Assembly (NCBI GenBank): GCA_002086835.1
Contig: MVIG01000010.1
Location: 1 to 64,000 of the forward strand
Direction of reading: 5' to 3'
DNA from: Mycolicibacterium porcinum
GTDB lineage: Bacteria > Actinomycetota > Actinomycetes > Mycobacteriales > Mycobacteriaceae
Length of the DNA: 64,000 nt
Shown: positions 8,427 through 26,055 of the stretch, one piece after another
Layout of the letters: each line of letters starts with the position of its first letter
How positions within the stretch are numbered: the stretch's first letter is position 1
Notes under the pieces: model-generated
What the model was told of the DNA's origin: nothing
Database searches by the model: none
Seen by the model: the letters and a program-made list of their open reading frames with translations, nothing else
Translations under genes and position numbers: made by a program

Positions 8427-10229
8427 ATGGCACACCTGCTCGGGGGCGAAACCCTGCATCTGGAGTACCCCACCGGCGTGGTGTTCGACTCCGTCACCGT
8501 CGGCGTCAGCGAAGGCGACCGGATCGGCATAGTCGGCCGCAACGGCGACGGAAAGTCCACGCTGCTGGGCATGCTCACCGGCCGCATCACCCCGCACGGC
8601 GGCCGCGTGACGCGGCGCAGCGGGCTGCGGGTGGGATCGCTGGACCAGACCGACACGCTCGACCCCGATCACACGGTCGGCTGGTCGCTGGTCGGCGATC
8701 GTCCCGAACACGAATGGGCCGGCGACGCCCGGATCCGCGACGTGATCGGCGGTCTGGTCGCCGACATCCCGTTCGACGCGCCGGTGTCGACGTTGTCCGG
8801 TGGACAGCGCAGGCGCGTGCAACTGGCCGCGCTGCTGATCGACGACTGGGACGTCATCGCCCTCGACGAGCCGACCAACCACCTCGACATCCAGGGCATC
8901 ACCTGGCTGGCCGGGCACATCAAGCAGCGGTGGGCGCGCGGCGCAGGCGGGCTGCTGCTGATCACGCACGACCGCTGGTTCCTCGACGAGGTCGCGACCA
9001 CCACCTGGGAGGTACACGACCGGATCGTGGAGCCGTTCGAGGGCGGGTACGCGGCCTACGTGTTGCAGCGAGTGGAACGCGACCGGCAGGCCGCCTCCAT
9101 CGAGGCCAAGCGGCAGAACCTGATGCGCAAGGAGCTCGCCTGGCTGCGTCGCGGCGCTCCGGCCCGCACCTCCAAGCCCAAGTTCCGGATCGACGCGGCC
9201 AACGCCCTGATCTCAGATGTCCCGCCGCTGCGCAACACCGTCGAGTTGTCCCGACTGGCCACCGCACGGCTGGGCAAGGACGTCATCGACCTGCTCGACG
9301 TATCGGTCACCTACCCCGGCTCACCGGACCGAGAAGTGTTGCGCGACATCGAATGGCGGATCGGACCTGGCGAGCGCACCGGCATCGTCGGCGCCAACGG
9401 CGCAGGCAAGTCCACGCTGCTCGGCCTGATCGCCGGGACCGTGACACCGACCTCGGGGCGGGTCAAACGCGGTAAGACCGTGCGCCTCTCGATCCTCGAT
9501 CAGCAGTCCAGCGAGCTCGACGCGGTGGCCGGGGACATGGTCCGCGAAGTCATCGGCCGGTTGCAGACCAGCTACCAGATCGACGGCAAGGACCTCACCC
9601 CGGCGCAACTTCTGGAGCGCCTCGGCTTCGCCCGCGATCAACTGTCGACCCGCGTCGGCGAGCTGTCCGGCGGCCAGCGCCGCCGCCTGCAGCTCATGCT
9701 GGTGGTCCTCTCGGAGCCCAACGTGCTGGTTCTCGACGAGCCCACCAACGATGTGGACACCGACATGCTCACCGCCACCGAGGATCTGCTGGATTCCTGG
9801 CCGGGCACGCTGATCGTGGTGTCGCACGACCGGTACCTGCTCGAGCGCGTCACCGATCAGCAGTACGCCATCCTGGACGGCCGGCTGCGGCACCTGCCGG
9901 GCGGGGTCGACGAGTACCTGCGGTTGACGGAGCAGCGCGCGGCCTCATCCGCGGCCTCGCCCGGTTCGTCCCCGGCACGTACCGAAACCGCACCGGCACA
10001 GTCGAAGTCGGGTGCGGAGCTGCGCGCCGTGGAGAAGGAGATCTCCTCCATCGACCGGTCGCTGGCCAAGTTGTCCGACCGGATCTCCGCCAAGCACGAC
10101 GAGCTGGCCGCCCACGACCAGTCCGATCATGTCGGGCTGGGAAAGCTCACCGGTGAGCTGCGCGAGCTGGAGGCACAGGTGGCCGAGCTCGAAGCCCGCT
10201 GGATGGAGCTGTCCGAACTGCTGGAGTGA
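8427..10229 (+). CDS. ABC-F family ATPase with two fused nucleotide-binding domains
   Basis: Soluble ABC-F protein, about 600 residues. ABC-F proteins act on ribosomes (translation factors or antibiotic-resistance proteins) and are not transporters. Domain 1 has Walker A GRNGDGKST, signature LSGGQRRRVQLA and Walker B VIALDEPTNHLD. Domain 2 has GANGAGKST, LSGGQRRRLQLM and VLVLDEPTNDVD. The linker between them is charged (the RDRQAASIEAKRQNLMRKEL region). The C terminus is a predicted coiled coil (AEKEISSIDRSL-type repeats to MELSELLE). I place the start at ATG 8427 (MAHLLGGETLHLEY) because the extra 15 upstream residues are arginine-rich read-through. As I recall, the positional relative in M. 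tuberculosis is split into two genes (Rv1668c/Rv1667c); here it is intact. Confidence 0.92.
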   Translation: MAHLLGGETLHLEYPTGVVFDSVTVGVSEGDRIGIVGRNGDGKSTLLGMLTGRITPHGGRVTRRSGLRVGSLDQTDTLDPDHTVGWSLVGDRPEHEWAGDARIRDVIGGLVADIPFDAPVSTLSGGQRRRVQLAALLIDDWDVIALDEPTNHLDIQGITWLAGHIKQRWARGAGGLLLITHDRWFLDEVATTTWEVHDRIVEPFEGGYAAYVLQRVERDRQAASIEAKRQNLMRKELAWLRRGAPARTSKPKFRIDAANALISDVPPLRNTVELSRLATARLGKDVIDLLDVSVTYPGSPDREVLRDIEWRIGPGERTGIVGANGAGKSTLLGLIAGTVTPTSGRVKRGKTVRLSILDQQSSELDAVAGDMVREVIGRLQTSYQIDGKDLTPAQLLERLGFARDQLSTRVGELSGGQRRRLQLMLVVLSEPNVLVLDEPTNDVDTDMLTATEDLLDSWPGTLIVVSHDRYLLERVTDQQYAILDGRLRHLPGGVDEYLRLTEQRAASSAASPGSSPARTETAPAQSKSGAELRAVEKEISSIDRSLAKLSDRISAKHDELAAHDQSDHVGLGKLTGELRELEAQVAELEARWMELSELLE

Positions 10230-10254
10230 CGCACTCCGGCCGTTCGCGGTCCGT

Positions 10255-12968
<2,714 letters not shown>

Positions 12969-12991
12969 GAGCAATCTCCTTGTTTTGAGCT

Positions 12992-13468
12992 CTACTTCAA
13001 GTTCTCGATGGTGGTGGCAAGTTCGGCCCCGGTCATCGGGTCGCGCGCCACCATCAGGATGGTGTCGTCACCGGCGATGGTGCCGACCACATACGGCAGG
13101 GCGGCGCGATCGATCGCGCTGGCCAGGTAATGCGCCGCCCCGGGCGGGGTGCGCAGCACGGCAAGGTTAGCGCTGGCATCGGTCGAGACCAGCAACTCCC
13201 CCAACAAGCGGGTCAACCGCTCGGTGCCGCCGGACACACCCCGCACCGGGCTGCCGTCCTCGGGCACCACATACACGCCGACGCCGCCGTCGGCTCCGCG
13301 CAGTTTCACCGCGCCGAGCTCCTCCAGATCCCGCGACAGCGTGGCCTGGGTGACCTCGATACCCTCCTGGCCCAGCAGGGCGGCCAGTTCGGTCTGGCTG
13401 CTCACCTGCCGCGACGACAGCAGGGCGATGATGCGGGCCTGGCGGCCGGCGCGGGTCGGTGCGCTCAC
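12992..13468 (-). CDS. argR: Arginine repressor
   Basis: Hexameric arginine-responsive repressor of the arginine regulon. The N-terminal winged helix is visible ([52 protein letters not shown], with the SQTEL and TLSRDL motifs). The C-terminal oligomerisation and arginine-binding domain ends in [17 protein letters not shown], where the paired aspartates bind arginine. The frame is open to 13561 but overlaps argF. The GTG at 13468, one base after the argF stop, gives the expected 158-residue protein. Its operator candidates lie in front of argC, so the operon is self-regulated. Confidence 0.95.
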   Translation of the reverse strand: MSAPTRAGRQARIIALLSSRQVSSQTELAALLGQEGIEVTQATLSRDLEELGAVKLRGADGGVGVYVVPEDGSPVRGVSGGTERLTRLLGELLVSTDASANLAVLRTPPGAAHYLASAIDRAALPYVVGTIAGDDTILMVARDPMTGAELATTIENLK

Positions 13469-13469
13469 G

Positions 13470-15564
<2,095 letters not shown>

Positions 15565-15568
<4 letters not shown>

Positions 15569-16442
15569 GACGGGCTCACCACTTTCGTTCCGGTTCCTTC
15601 ATCGGTGAAAAGCTCGACCAGCACACAGTGTTCGACGCGGCCGTCGATCACGTGCGCGCTCGGCACTCCGCCGGCCACGGCCCGCAGGCAGGCCTCGATC
15701 TTGGGCACCATGCCGGATTCCAGGGACGGCAGCAGCTGCGTCAGCGCCGCGGTGTCGATCTCACTGACCAGGGACGAGCGGTCGGGCCAATCGGTGTACA
15801 GCCCCTCGACATCGGTGAGCATGATCAGCTTCTCGGCGCCCAGTGCCTCGGCCAGGGCCGCGGCCGCGGTGTCGGCATTGATGTTGTGCACCACGCCGTC
15901 AGCGTCGGGTCCGATGGTCGAGACCACCGGAATCCGGCCCGCGGCAATGAGATCCAGCAGCGACTCGGCGTTGACGTGTTCGACGTCGCCGACCAGACCG
16001 ATGTCGGTGGCCACCCCGTCGACCGTGACGCTGCGCCGCACCGCGGTGAACAGATGCGCGTCCTCGCCGGTGAGGCCGACCGCATACGGGCCGTGGGCGT
16101 TGATCAGGTTGACCAGTTCGCGGCCCACCTGACCGAACAGCACCATGCGGGCCACGTCGAGCACCTCGGGCGTGGTCACCCGGAAGCCGCCCTTGAAATC
16201 GCCCGCGATGCCGAGCCTCTTGAGCATCGCGCTGATCTGCGGCCCGCCGCCGTGCACCACGACGGGATGGATGCCGCAGTTGCGCAGGAACACCATGTCG
16301 GCGGCGAAGGCGGCCTTGAGGGTGTCGTCGGTCATGGCGTTGCCGCCGTACTTGACGACGACGATCTTGCCGTGCAGCTGCTTGAGCCACGGCAGTGCCG
16401 AGGCGAGCACCTGGGCCTTGACGCCGCGCTCGATGGCCTGGC

Positions 16443-16446
<4 letters not shown>
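15565..16446 (-). CDS. argB: Acetylglutamate kinase
   Basis: Phosphorylates N-acetylglutamate; this is usually the arginine-feedback-sensitive step in organisms that, like mycobacteria, use the cyclic acetyl route with argJ. Amino-acid-kinase motifs are visible: [10 protein letters not shown] (ATP and phosphate lysine), [10 protein letters not shown] and [12 protein letters not shown]. The N-terminal helix [24 protein letters not shown] is the kind that mediates hexamer formation and arginine inhibition. The start at ATG 16446 forms an ATGA overlap with argJ. Confidence 0.97.
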
Positions 16447-18718
<2,272 letters not shown>

Positions 18719-18737
<19 letters not shown>

Positions 18738-19612
18738 TTCATTAATAGGAGGACGCGACGTCTGCACGGAGAGCGTCGTAGACGCCAACGCTGAATCGAA
18801 CCGACCGTAGTCGTTTCGCCTGCAATTTCACCGAATAGGTCCCAATACCGACGGACGTCCGGGTTGGTGTCGGCGCCCGCGTTCCCGGTGAGCTCCCGCC
18901 GAAACGGGGCCGTGTCCGCAGCTCGCCGAGCCAGGGCGTGGGCGTCGACGAATCTGTCGACGGCGGGGCCGCCCGACGGCGAACGGCCGGAGCTCACTTG
19001 CGGCAGAGCCATGTCACACGCCTCCGCAACACCGGCGACCAGGGCGCGACGATCCCTGATCCGGGCCGGTTCGAACCGCCACAACTGCCTGGCCACCGCC
19101 GTGCCGAATGAAGGTTGCCGGGCGAGCGCCACAAGTTCGGCGTACGCGACAACGCGAGCCGGGCTCGTGGCCTCCGGCGGTTGCGGCACGGTCATCTCCA
19201 TGAACTCGTCGAACATCGCCGGCGCCGGCGCCCCGGCGAACACTCGGCGCCAGAACTCGACGAGGACGTCGTAGCCGCGGCGTCCATCCTGCGCGGTCGC
19301 CAACGCTTCCAACGAGGCACGACGCCGGGTCAGGCTGACCATCTCCGCCTCGACCGCACGTCGTTCGAGTCCCACGGCTTCACCGATCGAGACCCGGCCC
19401 ATCAGAACGTCGCCGATTGCGTTCAGACCGAGGCCGGCGGCGCGCAACCGGCGGATCAGAAGCAGGGACTCGGCCGCCGCGGAATCGAAAACCCGGTGCC
19501 CGCCGGAGCTGCGACCGGACTCCAGCAGGCCTTCGTCGCAGTAGTAACGGATCGTCCGCACTGGCACGCCGGTGAACCGCGACAACTCACCGATACTTGT
19601 GCCGTGCGTCAC
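18719..19612 (-). CDS. MerR family transcriptional regulator
   Basis: Regulator of about 297 residues. The N-terminal MerR winged helix-turn-helix is clear: SIGELSRFTGVPVRTIRYYCDEGLLESGRSSGGHRVFDSAAAESLLLIRRLRAAGLGL. A helix follows, then a long C-terminal domain of unknown ligand containing an ARRAADTAPFRREL-like helix rich in Arg. The start is GTG 19612 (VTHGTSIGEL). The last nine residues (LLMNLHLHA) are encoded within the ArgR boxes, so the authentic C terminus could be shorter in relatives. It is divergent from a DinB-like gene, and the intergenic space carries a MerR-type promoter. Confidence 0.85.
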
Positions 19613-19618
19613 AGTGCC

Positions 19619-19650
19619 TTGAACCTCCACCTGACTGGAGTTCCTAGCGT
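19619..19650 (+). promoter_or_regulatory. MerR-type promoter with dyad in a 20 bp spacer
   Basis: A TTGAAC -35 (19619-19624) and a TAGCGT -10 (19645-19650) are separated by 20 bp, longer than the optimal 17 and typical for promoters that MerR proteins activate by twisting DNA. The spacer contains the dyad CTCCA (19625-19629), six bases, TGGAG (19636-19640), with further matching bases at both flanks. It faces the DinB-like gene, which starts eight bases after the -10. The regulator gene begins just to the left. Confidence 0.72.
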
Positions 19651-19657
19651 AAGCCGC

Positions 19658-20290
19658 ATGGAGACCGAGGACATCTGGCGCGCCGTCGACACCGAGCGAC
19701 ACAGCCTGCTGCAACTACTCGAAGCGCTCAGCGCGGCGCAGTGGCGTCACGCCAGCCTGTGCGCGCGTTGGCAAGTCCGCGACGTCGTGGCTCACGTAGT
19801 GCTGTCTAGTCACGCCACCACCGGCCGGGTCCTGGTCAATCTGTTGCGCGCTCGAGGCAGCGTCGACCGCATGGTGTGCGATACCGCGATTCGCCACGCT
19901 GCGGCGACCAGTGACCACGAGCTGATCTGCGAGATGCGCGCGACGATCGGGGCACGCCTGACCGCTGTCGGCACCACACCCGCCGATCGGTTGATGGATC
20001 TGCTCGTGCACGGACAGGACATCGCTGTGCCACTCGGCCACCACCACGAAATGCCCGCCGCGGCAGCGCAGCTCGCGATCGAACGCATCTGGAATCCACG
20101 ATTCCCGTTCCGTGCGGCCACCAGGTTGGCCGGCTACCGATTGCACGCCGTGGACGTGGAGTGGGCGGCGGGCGACGGGCCGATCATCGAAGGGCCCGTG
20201 TCGGCACTGCTCCTGCTGGCGACCGGCCGACACTCGGCCGCGCTCCCGCACCTGCGTGGCGACGGGCTCGCCCGTCTGCTCGGGAGTTGA
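19658..20290 (+). CDS. Maleylpyruvate-isomerase / DinB-like family protein
   Basis: A 210-residue protein of the mycothiol-dependent maleylpyruvate isomerase/DinB four-helix superfamily, common in actinobacteria. It opens with a long helix (EDIWRAVDTERHSLLQLLEALSAAQWRHASLCARWQVRDVVAHVVLSSH). The histidine in VRDVVAHV and the block DLLVHGQDIAVPLGHHHEMP match the metal-binding histidines of this superfamily. The start ATG 19658 agrees with the MerR-type promoter; the larger upstream open frame is the antisense of the MerR gene. A mycothiol-dependent transferase or detoxification role is inferred. Confidence 0.75.
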   Translation: METEDIWRAVDTERHSLLQLLEALSAAQWRHASLCARWQVRDVVAHVVLSSHATTGRVLVNLLRARGSVDRMVCDTAIRHAAATSDHELICEMRATIGARLTAVGTTPADRLMDLLVHGQDIAVPLGHHHEMPAAAAQLAIERIWNPRFPFRAATRLAGYRLHAVDVEWAAGDGPIIEGPVSALLLLATGRHSAALPHLRGDGLARLLGS

Positions 20291-20291
20291 G

Positions 20292-22783
20292 TCAGCCGCG
20301 CAGGACCGCTCCGACGCGCTCGCCGGCCACCGCGACAGCGGCGTCCCGGGCCGCGCTGGCCTCGTCCTCGGTCAGGGTGCGGTCGGCGGCGCGGAACCGC
20401 AGCGCCAGGGTCAGTGACTTGCGCCCCTCCCCGATCTGCGGACCGGTGTAGACGTCGAACAGTCGGACGTCCTCCAGCAGCTCACCGGCCCCGTCGCGGA
20501 CGGCGTCGACGACGGCAGCCGCGGCCACCTCGTCACCGACCACGACGCTGATGTCCTGGAACACCGCCGGGAACGGCGACACCTTCGGCGCGGGCAGCGT
20601 CTCGACGATCGGTACGGCGTCGAGATCGAGTTCGACGGCGCAGGCCCCCTTGGGCAGGCCGGTCCGCTCGATGACGGCCGGGTGCAACTGTCCGGCGTAG
20701 CCGACGATCGTGTCGCCGACGAGCACCTCAGCGCAGCGACCCGGATGCCACGGCAGCTCCTGGGCCGCGCGCAGGGTGAACTCCACCCCGGCCGCACGGC
20801 CGATCACCCGAACCGCTTCGAACGCGTCGGCAGCCTCCACCGGACGTCCCTGGCCCCACGGGCCGGCGGGTTCACGCAGTCCGGCCAGCACCGCCGCGAC
20901 GTGTTGTGGCTGGTGCGGCAGTGAGGCGTCCAGCCCGGCGATCTCCTCGTCGGTGGGCCTGCGGTCGTTGGGGATGCGCTCGACGGCACGGGTCGCCTCA
21001 GTCGGATGGACCACCTGCTGGATCGCGAACAGCGCCACATCGGCGGTGCCACGGGATACGTTGCGGCCCAACGCCTCCAGCAGTCCGGGCAGCAACGTGG
21101 TGGCCAGCTGCGGCCGGTCGGCCTCCAGCGGGTTGAGCACGTTGGTGGTGTTGCGGCGGGGATCGTCGGCGGCCAAGCCCCAGGCGTCGAACACCCCCGC
21201 GGGCAGGAACGGGGTCGGCAAGATCTCCACGAACCCGGCCAGCGCCAGCGACTTTCCGATCGCCCGGCGCCGCTTCTGCACCGCACTCAGGCCGCGGCCG
21301 GCCGGTGCCGTCGGCAGCACCGACGGGATGGACTCCAGCCCCTCCAGGCGCAGCACTTCCTCCACGAGGTCGGCGCGCTGACGCAGGTCGGGCCGCCAGC
21401 TCGGCGGGGTGACGGTGAGCGGGTCGGATCCGGTGACCGTCGCACCGATCTGGCTGAGCCGCCGCGCCGTCGCGCCCGCGGCGTATTCCACGCCCGCAGT
21501 GCGGTCGGGCAGGTCGGCCGGGATCTCGATGGCCGGCTGCGACCAGTCGGTGCGGCCGTCCGCCCGCCAGTCGGTCAGCGTCGGCACGACGGTGCCGCCG
21601 GCGATGTCGGCCAGCAGGGTCGCGCAACGGTCCAGGGCCGCAACCGAAATCGCGGGGTCCACCGAACGCTCGTAACGGCGACCGGCCTCGCTGGCCAGGT
21701 GCAGACGGCGCTGGGTGCGCGACACCGCGGCCGGGTCCCACACCGCTGCTTCCAGCAGCACGTCGGTGGTGGAGTCGCGCACCTCGGTGGTGCCCGCGCC
21801 CATCACGCCGCCGATGGCGGCGGTCGCCACGTCGTCCACGATCAGCACGTCGGCCGAGTTCAAGGTGCGCTCGACATCGTCGAGCGTGACGACTTTTTCT
21901 CCGTCCCGGGCGAACCGCACCGCTAAGCCGCCGGTGATCAGGCTGCTGTCGTGGGCGTGCATCGGGTGGCCAATTTCGAGCATGACGTAGTTGGTCACGT
22001 CGACGGCCGGCGAGATGGCGCGGATACCGCTGAGCAGGAGCCGGCGCTGGAGCCACCACGGCGACACGGCGGTGGGGTCGATGCCGGTGACGGGACGTAA
22101 CCCGAAGCGCTGCACCCCGGTTCCGGGCTCCACGGTCAGCGGCCAGGCCTCACCCTGGGCGGGCAGCGGCGCCACGTCGGCCAGATCGACGAAGTTCAGG
22201 TCGTGGGCGCAGGCGATCTCGCGAGCCAGACCGCGCACCGACAGGCAGTAACCGCGATCCGGGGTGATCGCCAGGTGGAACACCACGTCGTCGAGGCCGA
22301 GCACCTCGGCGGCCGGGGTACCCGGTTCGGCGGTGCCCTCGGGCAGCACCAGGATGCCCGCTTGATCGACACCCAGGTTCATCTCGGATGCCGAGCAGAT
22401 CATGCCGTCGGACACGCGGCCGTAGGTCTTGCGCGTCGCGATGGTGAAGTCGCCCGGCAGGACGGTCCCGGGCAGTGCCACCACGACCAGGTCGCCTACC
22501 GCGAAATTGGTCGCGCCGCACACGATGTCGCGCGGTGCGCCGTCGACATTCTGGACACCGACGTCGACCTTGCAGGCCCGGATCGGCTTCTTGAACTCGG
22601 TCAGTTCTTCGATCTCGACGACCCGGCCGATGGTCAGCGGACCGCTGACCGGGCCGATCGGGATGATCTCCTCGACCTCGTGGCCGATCCGGATGAACGT
22701 CTCTTCGAGTTCCTCCACCGACGGATCCCAGTCCGGGGCACCGGCGCGGACGGCCTCACGCAGCCAACTGAACGGAATCCGCA

Positions 22784-22784
<1 letters not shown>
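20292..22784 (-). CDS. pheT: Phenylalanyl-tRNA synthetase beta subunit
   Basis: Beta subunit of the alpha2-beta2 enzyme that charges tRNA-Phe, 830 residues. It has the N-terminal EMAP/OB-like tRNA-binding domain (residues about 40-150), B3/B4 editing segments ([22 protein letters not shown]), the B5 domain ([24 protein letters not shown]), and the C-terminal ferredoxin-fold anticodon-binding domain ([14 protein letters not shown] to [14 protein letters not shown]). The start ATG 22784 shares one base with the pheS stop (TGATG), a tight translational coupling. Confidence 0.97.
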
Positions 22785-23875
<1,091 letters not shown>

Positions 23876-24763
23876 TCAGGAAGCCGGCAGCTGCCCGGAG
23901 GTTTTCACCCGGTACATCACCAGATCAGCGGGCACGCCCTCGGGCTTGGTCGAGAACATCTGACGCCGTTGACGTTTGACACTGACCCCCAGCTCGAGCA
24001 GCTGATCCTCGGAGATGCCCTCGAGCGTGGTGTGCGACACCACGAGCCCGCCGCTGTTGGCCCGGTCCATCACCCGGGCGGCGATGTTGACGTCGACGCC
24101 GAGCCAGTCCGATCCGATGCGCTGCGGACGCCCGGTATGGATACCGACGCGCATGCGCGGGGCGTAGCCGTCGATGTCGATGCCCTTCACCCCGTCGAGC
24201 GCCACGAGCATCGCCCCGAGGGCGATGGCCGGGTCGGAGAACACCGCCATCATGCCGTCGCCCATGCGTTTGACGATGTGTCCGCCCGCTTCCAGGACCG
24301 GGGGCTCGATCACCTGCGCCACGCGGCGCAACAGACGCAGCGTGGCGTCGTCGCCGGAGCGCAGCGACCATGAGGAAAACCCGACGAGATCGGTGAACAC
24401 CAGCGTCACCTCGGGATTGGCCGGGGTGCCCGACACGCGTTCGGTCAGTGCCTGCCACACCTGCAACGCACCCAGGCTCACCTCGCGCGAGGCGGCGTCG
24501 CGGTCGAGCAGCCGGTCGGCCACGCGCGCAGCCGCCCGGGGACCGCCCTCGCCCGACACCGAGAGCCGGTCACCGAAGTCCGGATCCCCGGGAAGTGACC
24601 GACGCATCCGCCGCACCAGATCGACGACTGCCGGGCTGCGGTTGGCGTTCTGCAGCCAGCCCAGCGGACCCGGCAAACCGGGTGTCCGCACTGGGCGCTG
24701 CTGCGGCGCCTGCTCGACATCCCCGACACGGCCGGACGGGTCATCGAACGGCTCGCCATCCAC
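23876..24763 (-). CDS. Class III adenylate cyclase
   Basis: Makes cAMP from ATP. The catalytic domain (about residues 115-290) has the two metal aspartates, Asp125 (VFTDLVGF) and Asp169 (KRMGDGMMAVF), and the ATP-selecting residues Lys165 and Asp224 (WLGVDVNIAARV), plus transition-state Asn226 and Arg230. This set indicates adenylate rather than guanylate specificity. The first 110 residues carry no transmembrane segment and no recognised sensor, so it is a soluble cyclase. It lies upstream of pheST on the same strand, as for M. tuberculosis Rv1647. The start is GTG 24763. Confidence 0.93.
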   Translation of the reverse strand: MDGEPFDDPSGRVGDVEQAPQQRPVRTPGLPGPLGWLQNANRSPAVVDLVRRMRRSLPGDPDFGDRLSVSGEGGPRAAARVADRLLDRDAASREVSLGALQVWQALTERVSGTPANPEVTLVFTDLVGFSSWSLRSGDDATLRLLRRVAQVIEPPVLEAGGHIVKRMGDGMMAVFSDPAIALGAMLVALDGVKGIDIDGYAPRMRVGIHTGRPQRIGSDWLGVDVNIAARVMDRANSGGLVVSHTTLEGISEDQLLELGVSVKRQRRQMFSTKPEGVPADLVMYRVKTSGQLPAS

Positions 24764-24927
24764 AGCGCAAGACTAAGTGGCGCGCGGACCGGGCGGCAAC
24801 GACGCCACGAGCGGGTTTGCCCACACGTGCCGGGCGCTCCCCCGGCGCCGGCAAACCTGGCTGGTCACAGCGCTGTGGCGCGACGATAGCCGCCGAATAA
24901 CAGTGCGCGGCGACGCGCCGCGGCGTC
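24764..24927. other. Non-coding region with hairpin repeats
   Basis: The stretch between the adenylate cyclase and the MpaB-like gene has no supported gene. It contains an inverted repeat GGTTTGCC (24814-24821)/GGCAAACC (24850-24857) enclosing a GC-rich inner stem, and a perfect 12 bp palindrome CACAGCGCTGTG (24866-24877). The 12-mer AGCGCTGTGGCG at 24869-24880 recurs as both arms of a hairpin at 34751-34792. Confidence 0.6.
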
Positions 24928-24957
24928 GTAGACAACATGCGTTGTCACTACTATCGT
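24928..24957 (+). promoter_or_regulatory. Probable promoter with palindromic operator for the MpaB-like gene
   Basis: TAGACA (24928-24933) and TATCGT (24952-24957) are spaced by 18 bp. They overlap a 16 bp perfect dyad GACAAC-ATGC-GTTGTC (24931-24946). The arrangement suggests a repressor of the TetR type competing with RNA polymerase. No candidate regulator gene is adjacent. Confidence 0.5.
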
Positions 24958-25002
24958 GGGCCTCAGCTGTGATCCATGTCATGACGAGTCAACGAGGACG
25001 CG

Positions 25003-26028
25003 ATGACCACACGAGCCACCACCGCCGGCGAGCACGACCCACTCGGCCCGGATTCGCTGACCTGGAAGTACTTCGGTGACCTGCGCACCGGGATGCTCGG
25101 CGTCTGGATCGGCGCGATCCAGAACATGTACCCGGAACTCGGCGCCGGCGTCGAGGAGCATTCGATCCTGCTGCGCGAGCCGCTGCAACGGGTGGCCCGG
25201 TCGGTGTACCCGATCATGGGCGTGGTCTATGACGGCGATCGCGCGGCCGACACCGGCGCCCAGATCAAGGGCTTCCACACCACCATCAAAGGTGTCGACA
25301 ACCAGGGGCGGCGCTACCACGCGCTGAACCCCGAGACGTTCTACTGGGCACACGCCACGTTCTTCATGCTGATCATCAAGACCGCGGAGTATTTCTGCGG
25401 CGGCCTCACCGAAGCCGAGAAGCAACAACTGTTCGACGAACACGTGCAGTGGTACCGCATGTACGGCATGAGCATGCGACCGGTCCCCAAGAGCTGGGAG
25501 GAGTTTCAGGAGTACTGGGACGCCAAGTGCCGCGACGAACTCGAGATCAACCGGGCGACCCTCGACATCTTCACCATCCGGATCCCGAAGCCGTGGTTCG
25601 TGCTGATGCCCACACCGGTCTGGGACCAGCTGTTCAAACCCCTTGTCGGAGCGCAGCGCTGGATCGCGGCGGGCCTGTTCGACCCGGCAGTGCGGGAGAA
25701 GGCCGGAATGCGGTGGACGCCGGGCGACGAGGTGCTGCTGCGGATCTTCGGCAAGGCGGTCGAGTTGGCGTTCATCGCCGTGCCCGACGAGATCAGGCTG
25801 CATCCGCGGGCCCTGTCGGCATACCGCCGCGCGGCCGGGAAGCTGCCTGCCGACGGCCCGCTGGTGGAAGCGCCCGGCTTCATGGCCCCGCCCCGCGACC
25901 GCCGGGGGCTGCCGATGCACTACCTGCCGCGCCACAAGACCCTGCTGGACCGGGCCGGGTCCCTGGTGCACACCACGTTCTCACTGCCCGCGCTGCGACG
26001 GCCGGCCCGCCGCCGCCCCGCAGCCTGA
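25003..26028 (+). CDS. MpaB / latex-clearing-protein-like oxygenase (DUF2236)
   Basis: A 341-residue protein of the ER-bound oxygenase mpaB/rubber oxygenase Lcp superfamily (DUF2236). These are usually b-type-heme proteins with oxidative functions. Typical family blocks are visible: WKYFGDLRTGMLGVWIGAIQNMYPELGAGVEEHS, IKGFHTTIKGVDNQGRRYHALNPETFYWAHATFF (with the conserved histidines) and VQWYRMYGMSMRPVPKSWEEFQEYWD. There is no signal peptide. It corresponds in place to Rv1645c. The substrate is not known. It is followed 27 bp later by an acyl-CoA dehydrogenase gene in the same direction. Confidence 0.85.
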   Translation: MTTRATTAGEHDPLGPDSLTWKYFGDLRTGMLGVWIGAIQNMYPELGAGVEEHSILLREPLQRVARSVYPIMGVVYDGDRAADTGAQIKGFHTTIKGVDNQGRRYHALNPETFYWAHATFFMLIIKTAEYFCGGLTEAEKQQLFDEHVQWYRMYGMSMRPVPKSWEEFQEYWDAKCRDELEINRATLDIFTIRIPKPWFVLMPTPVWDQLFKPLVGAQRWIAAGLFDPAVREKAGMRWTPGDEVLLRIFGKAVELAFIAVPDEIRLHPRALSAYRRAAGKLPADGPLVEAPGFMAPPRDRRGLPMHYLPRHKTLLDRAGSLVHTTFSLPALRRPARRRPAA

Positions 26029-26055
26029 CTTTTGACACCTGTCTAAGCTGTCGGA

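Noticed and set aside
6305-9475. A 1056-codon forward open frame across the Rv1683-type gene and into the ABC-F gene
   Set aside because: It mixes the antisense of one real gene with an off-frame of another. The protein composition is low-complexity and no family is recognisable.
24942-24957. TTGTCA followed by TATCGT as a possible PafBC (RecA-independent DNA damage) promoter
   Set aside because: The spacing between the TTGTC element and the TANNNT hexamer is too short for that motif; the palindrome and the 18 bp-spaced promoter explain the sequence better.
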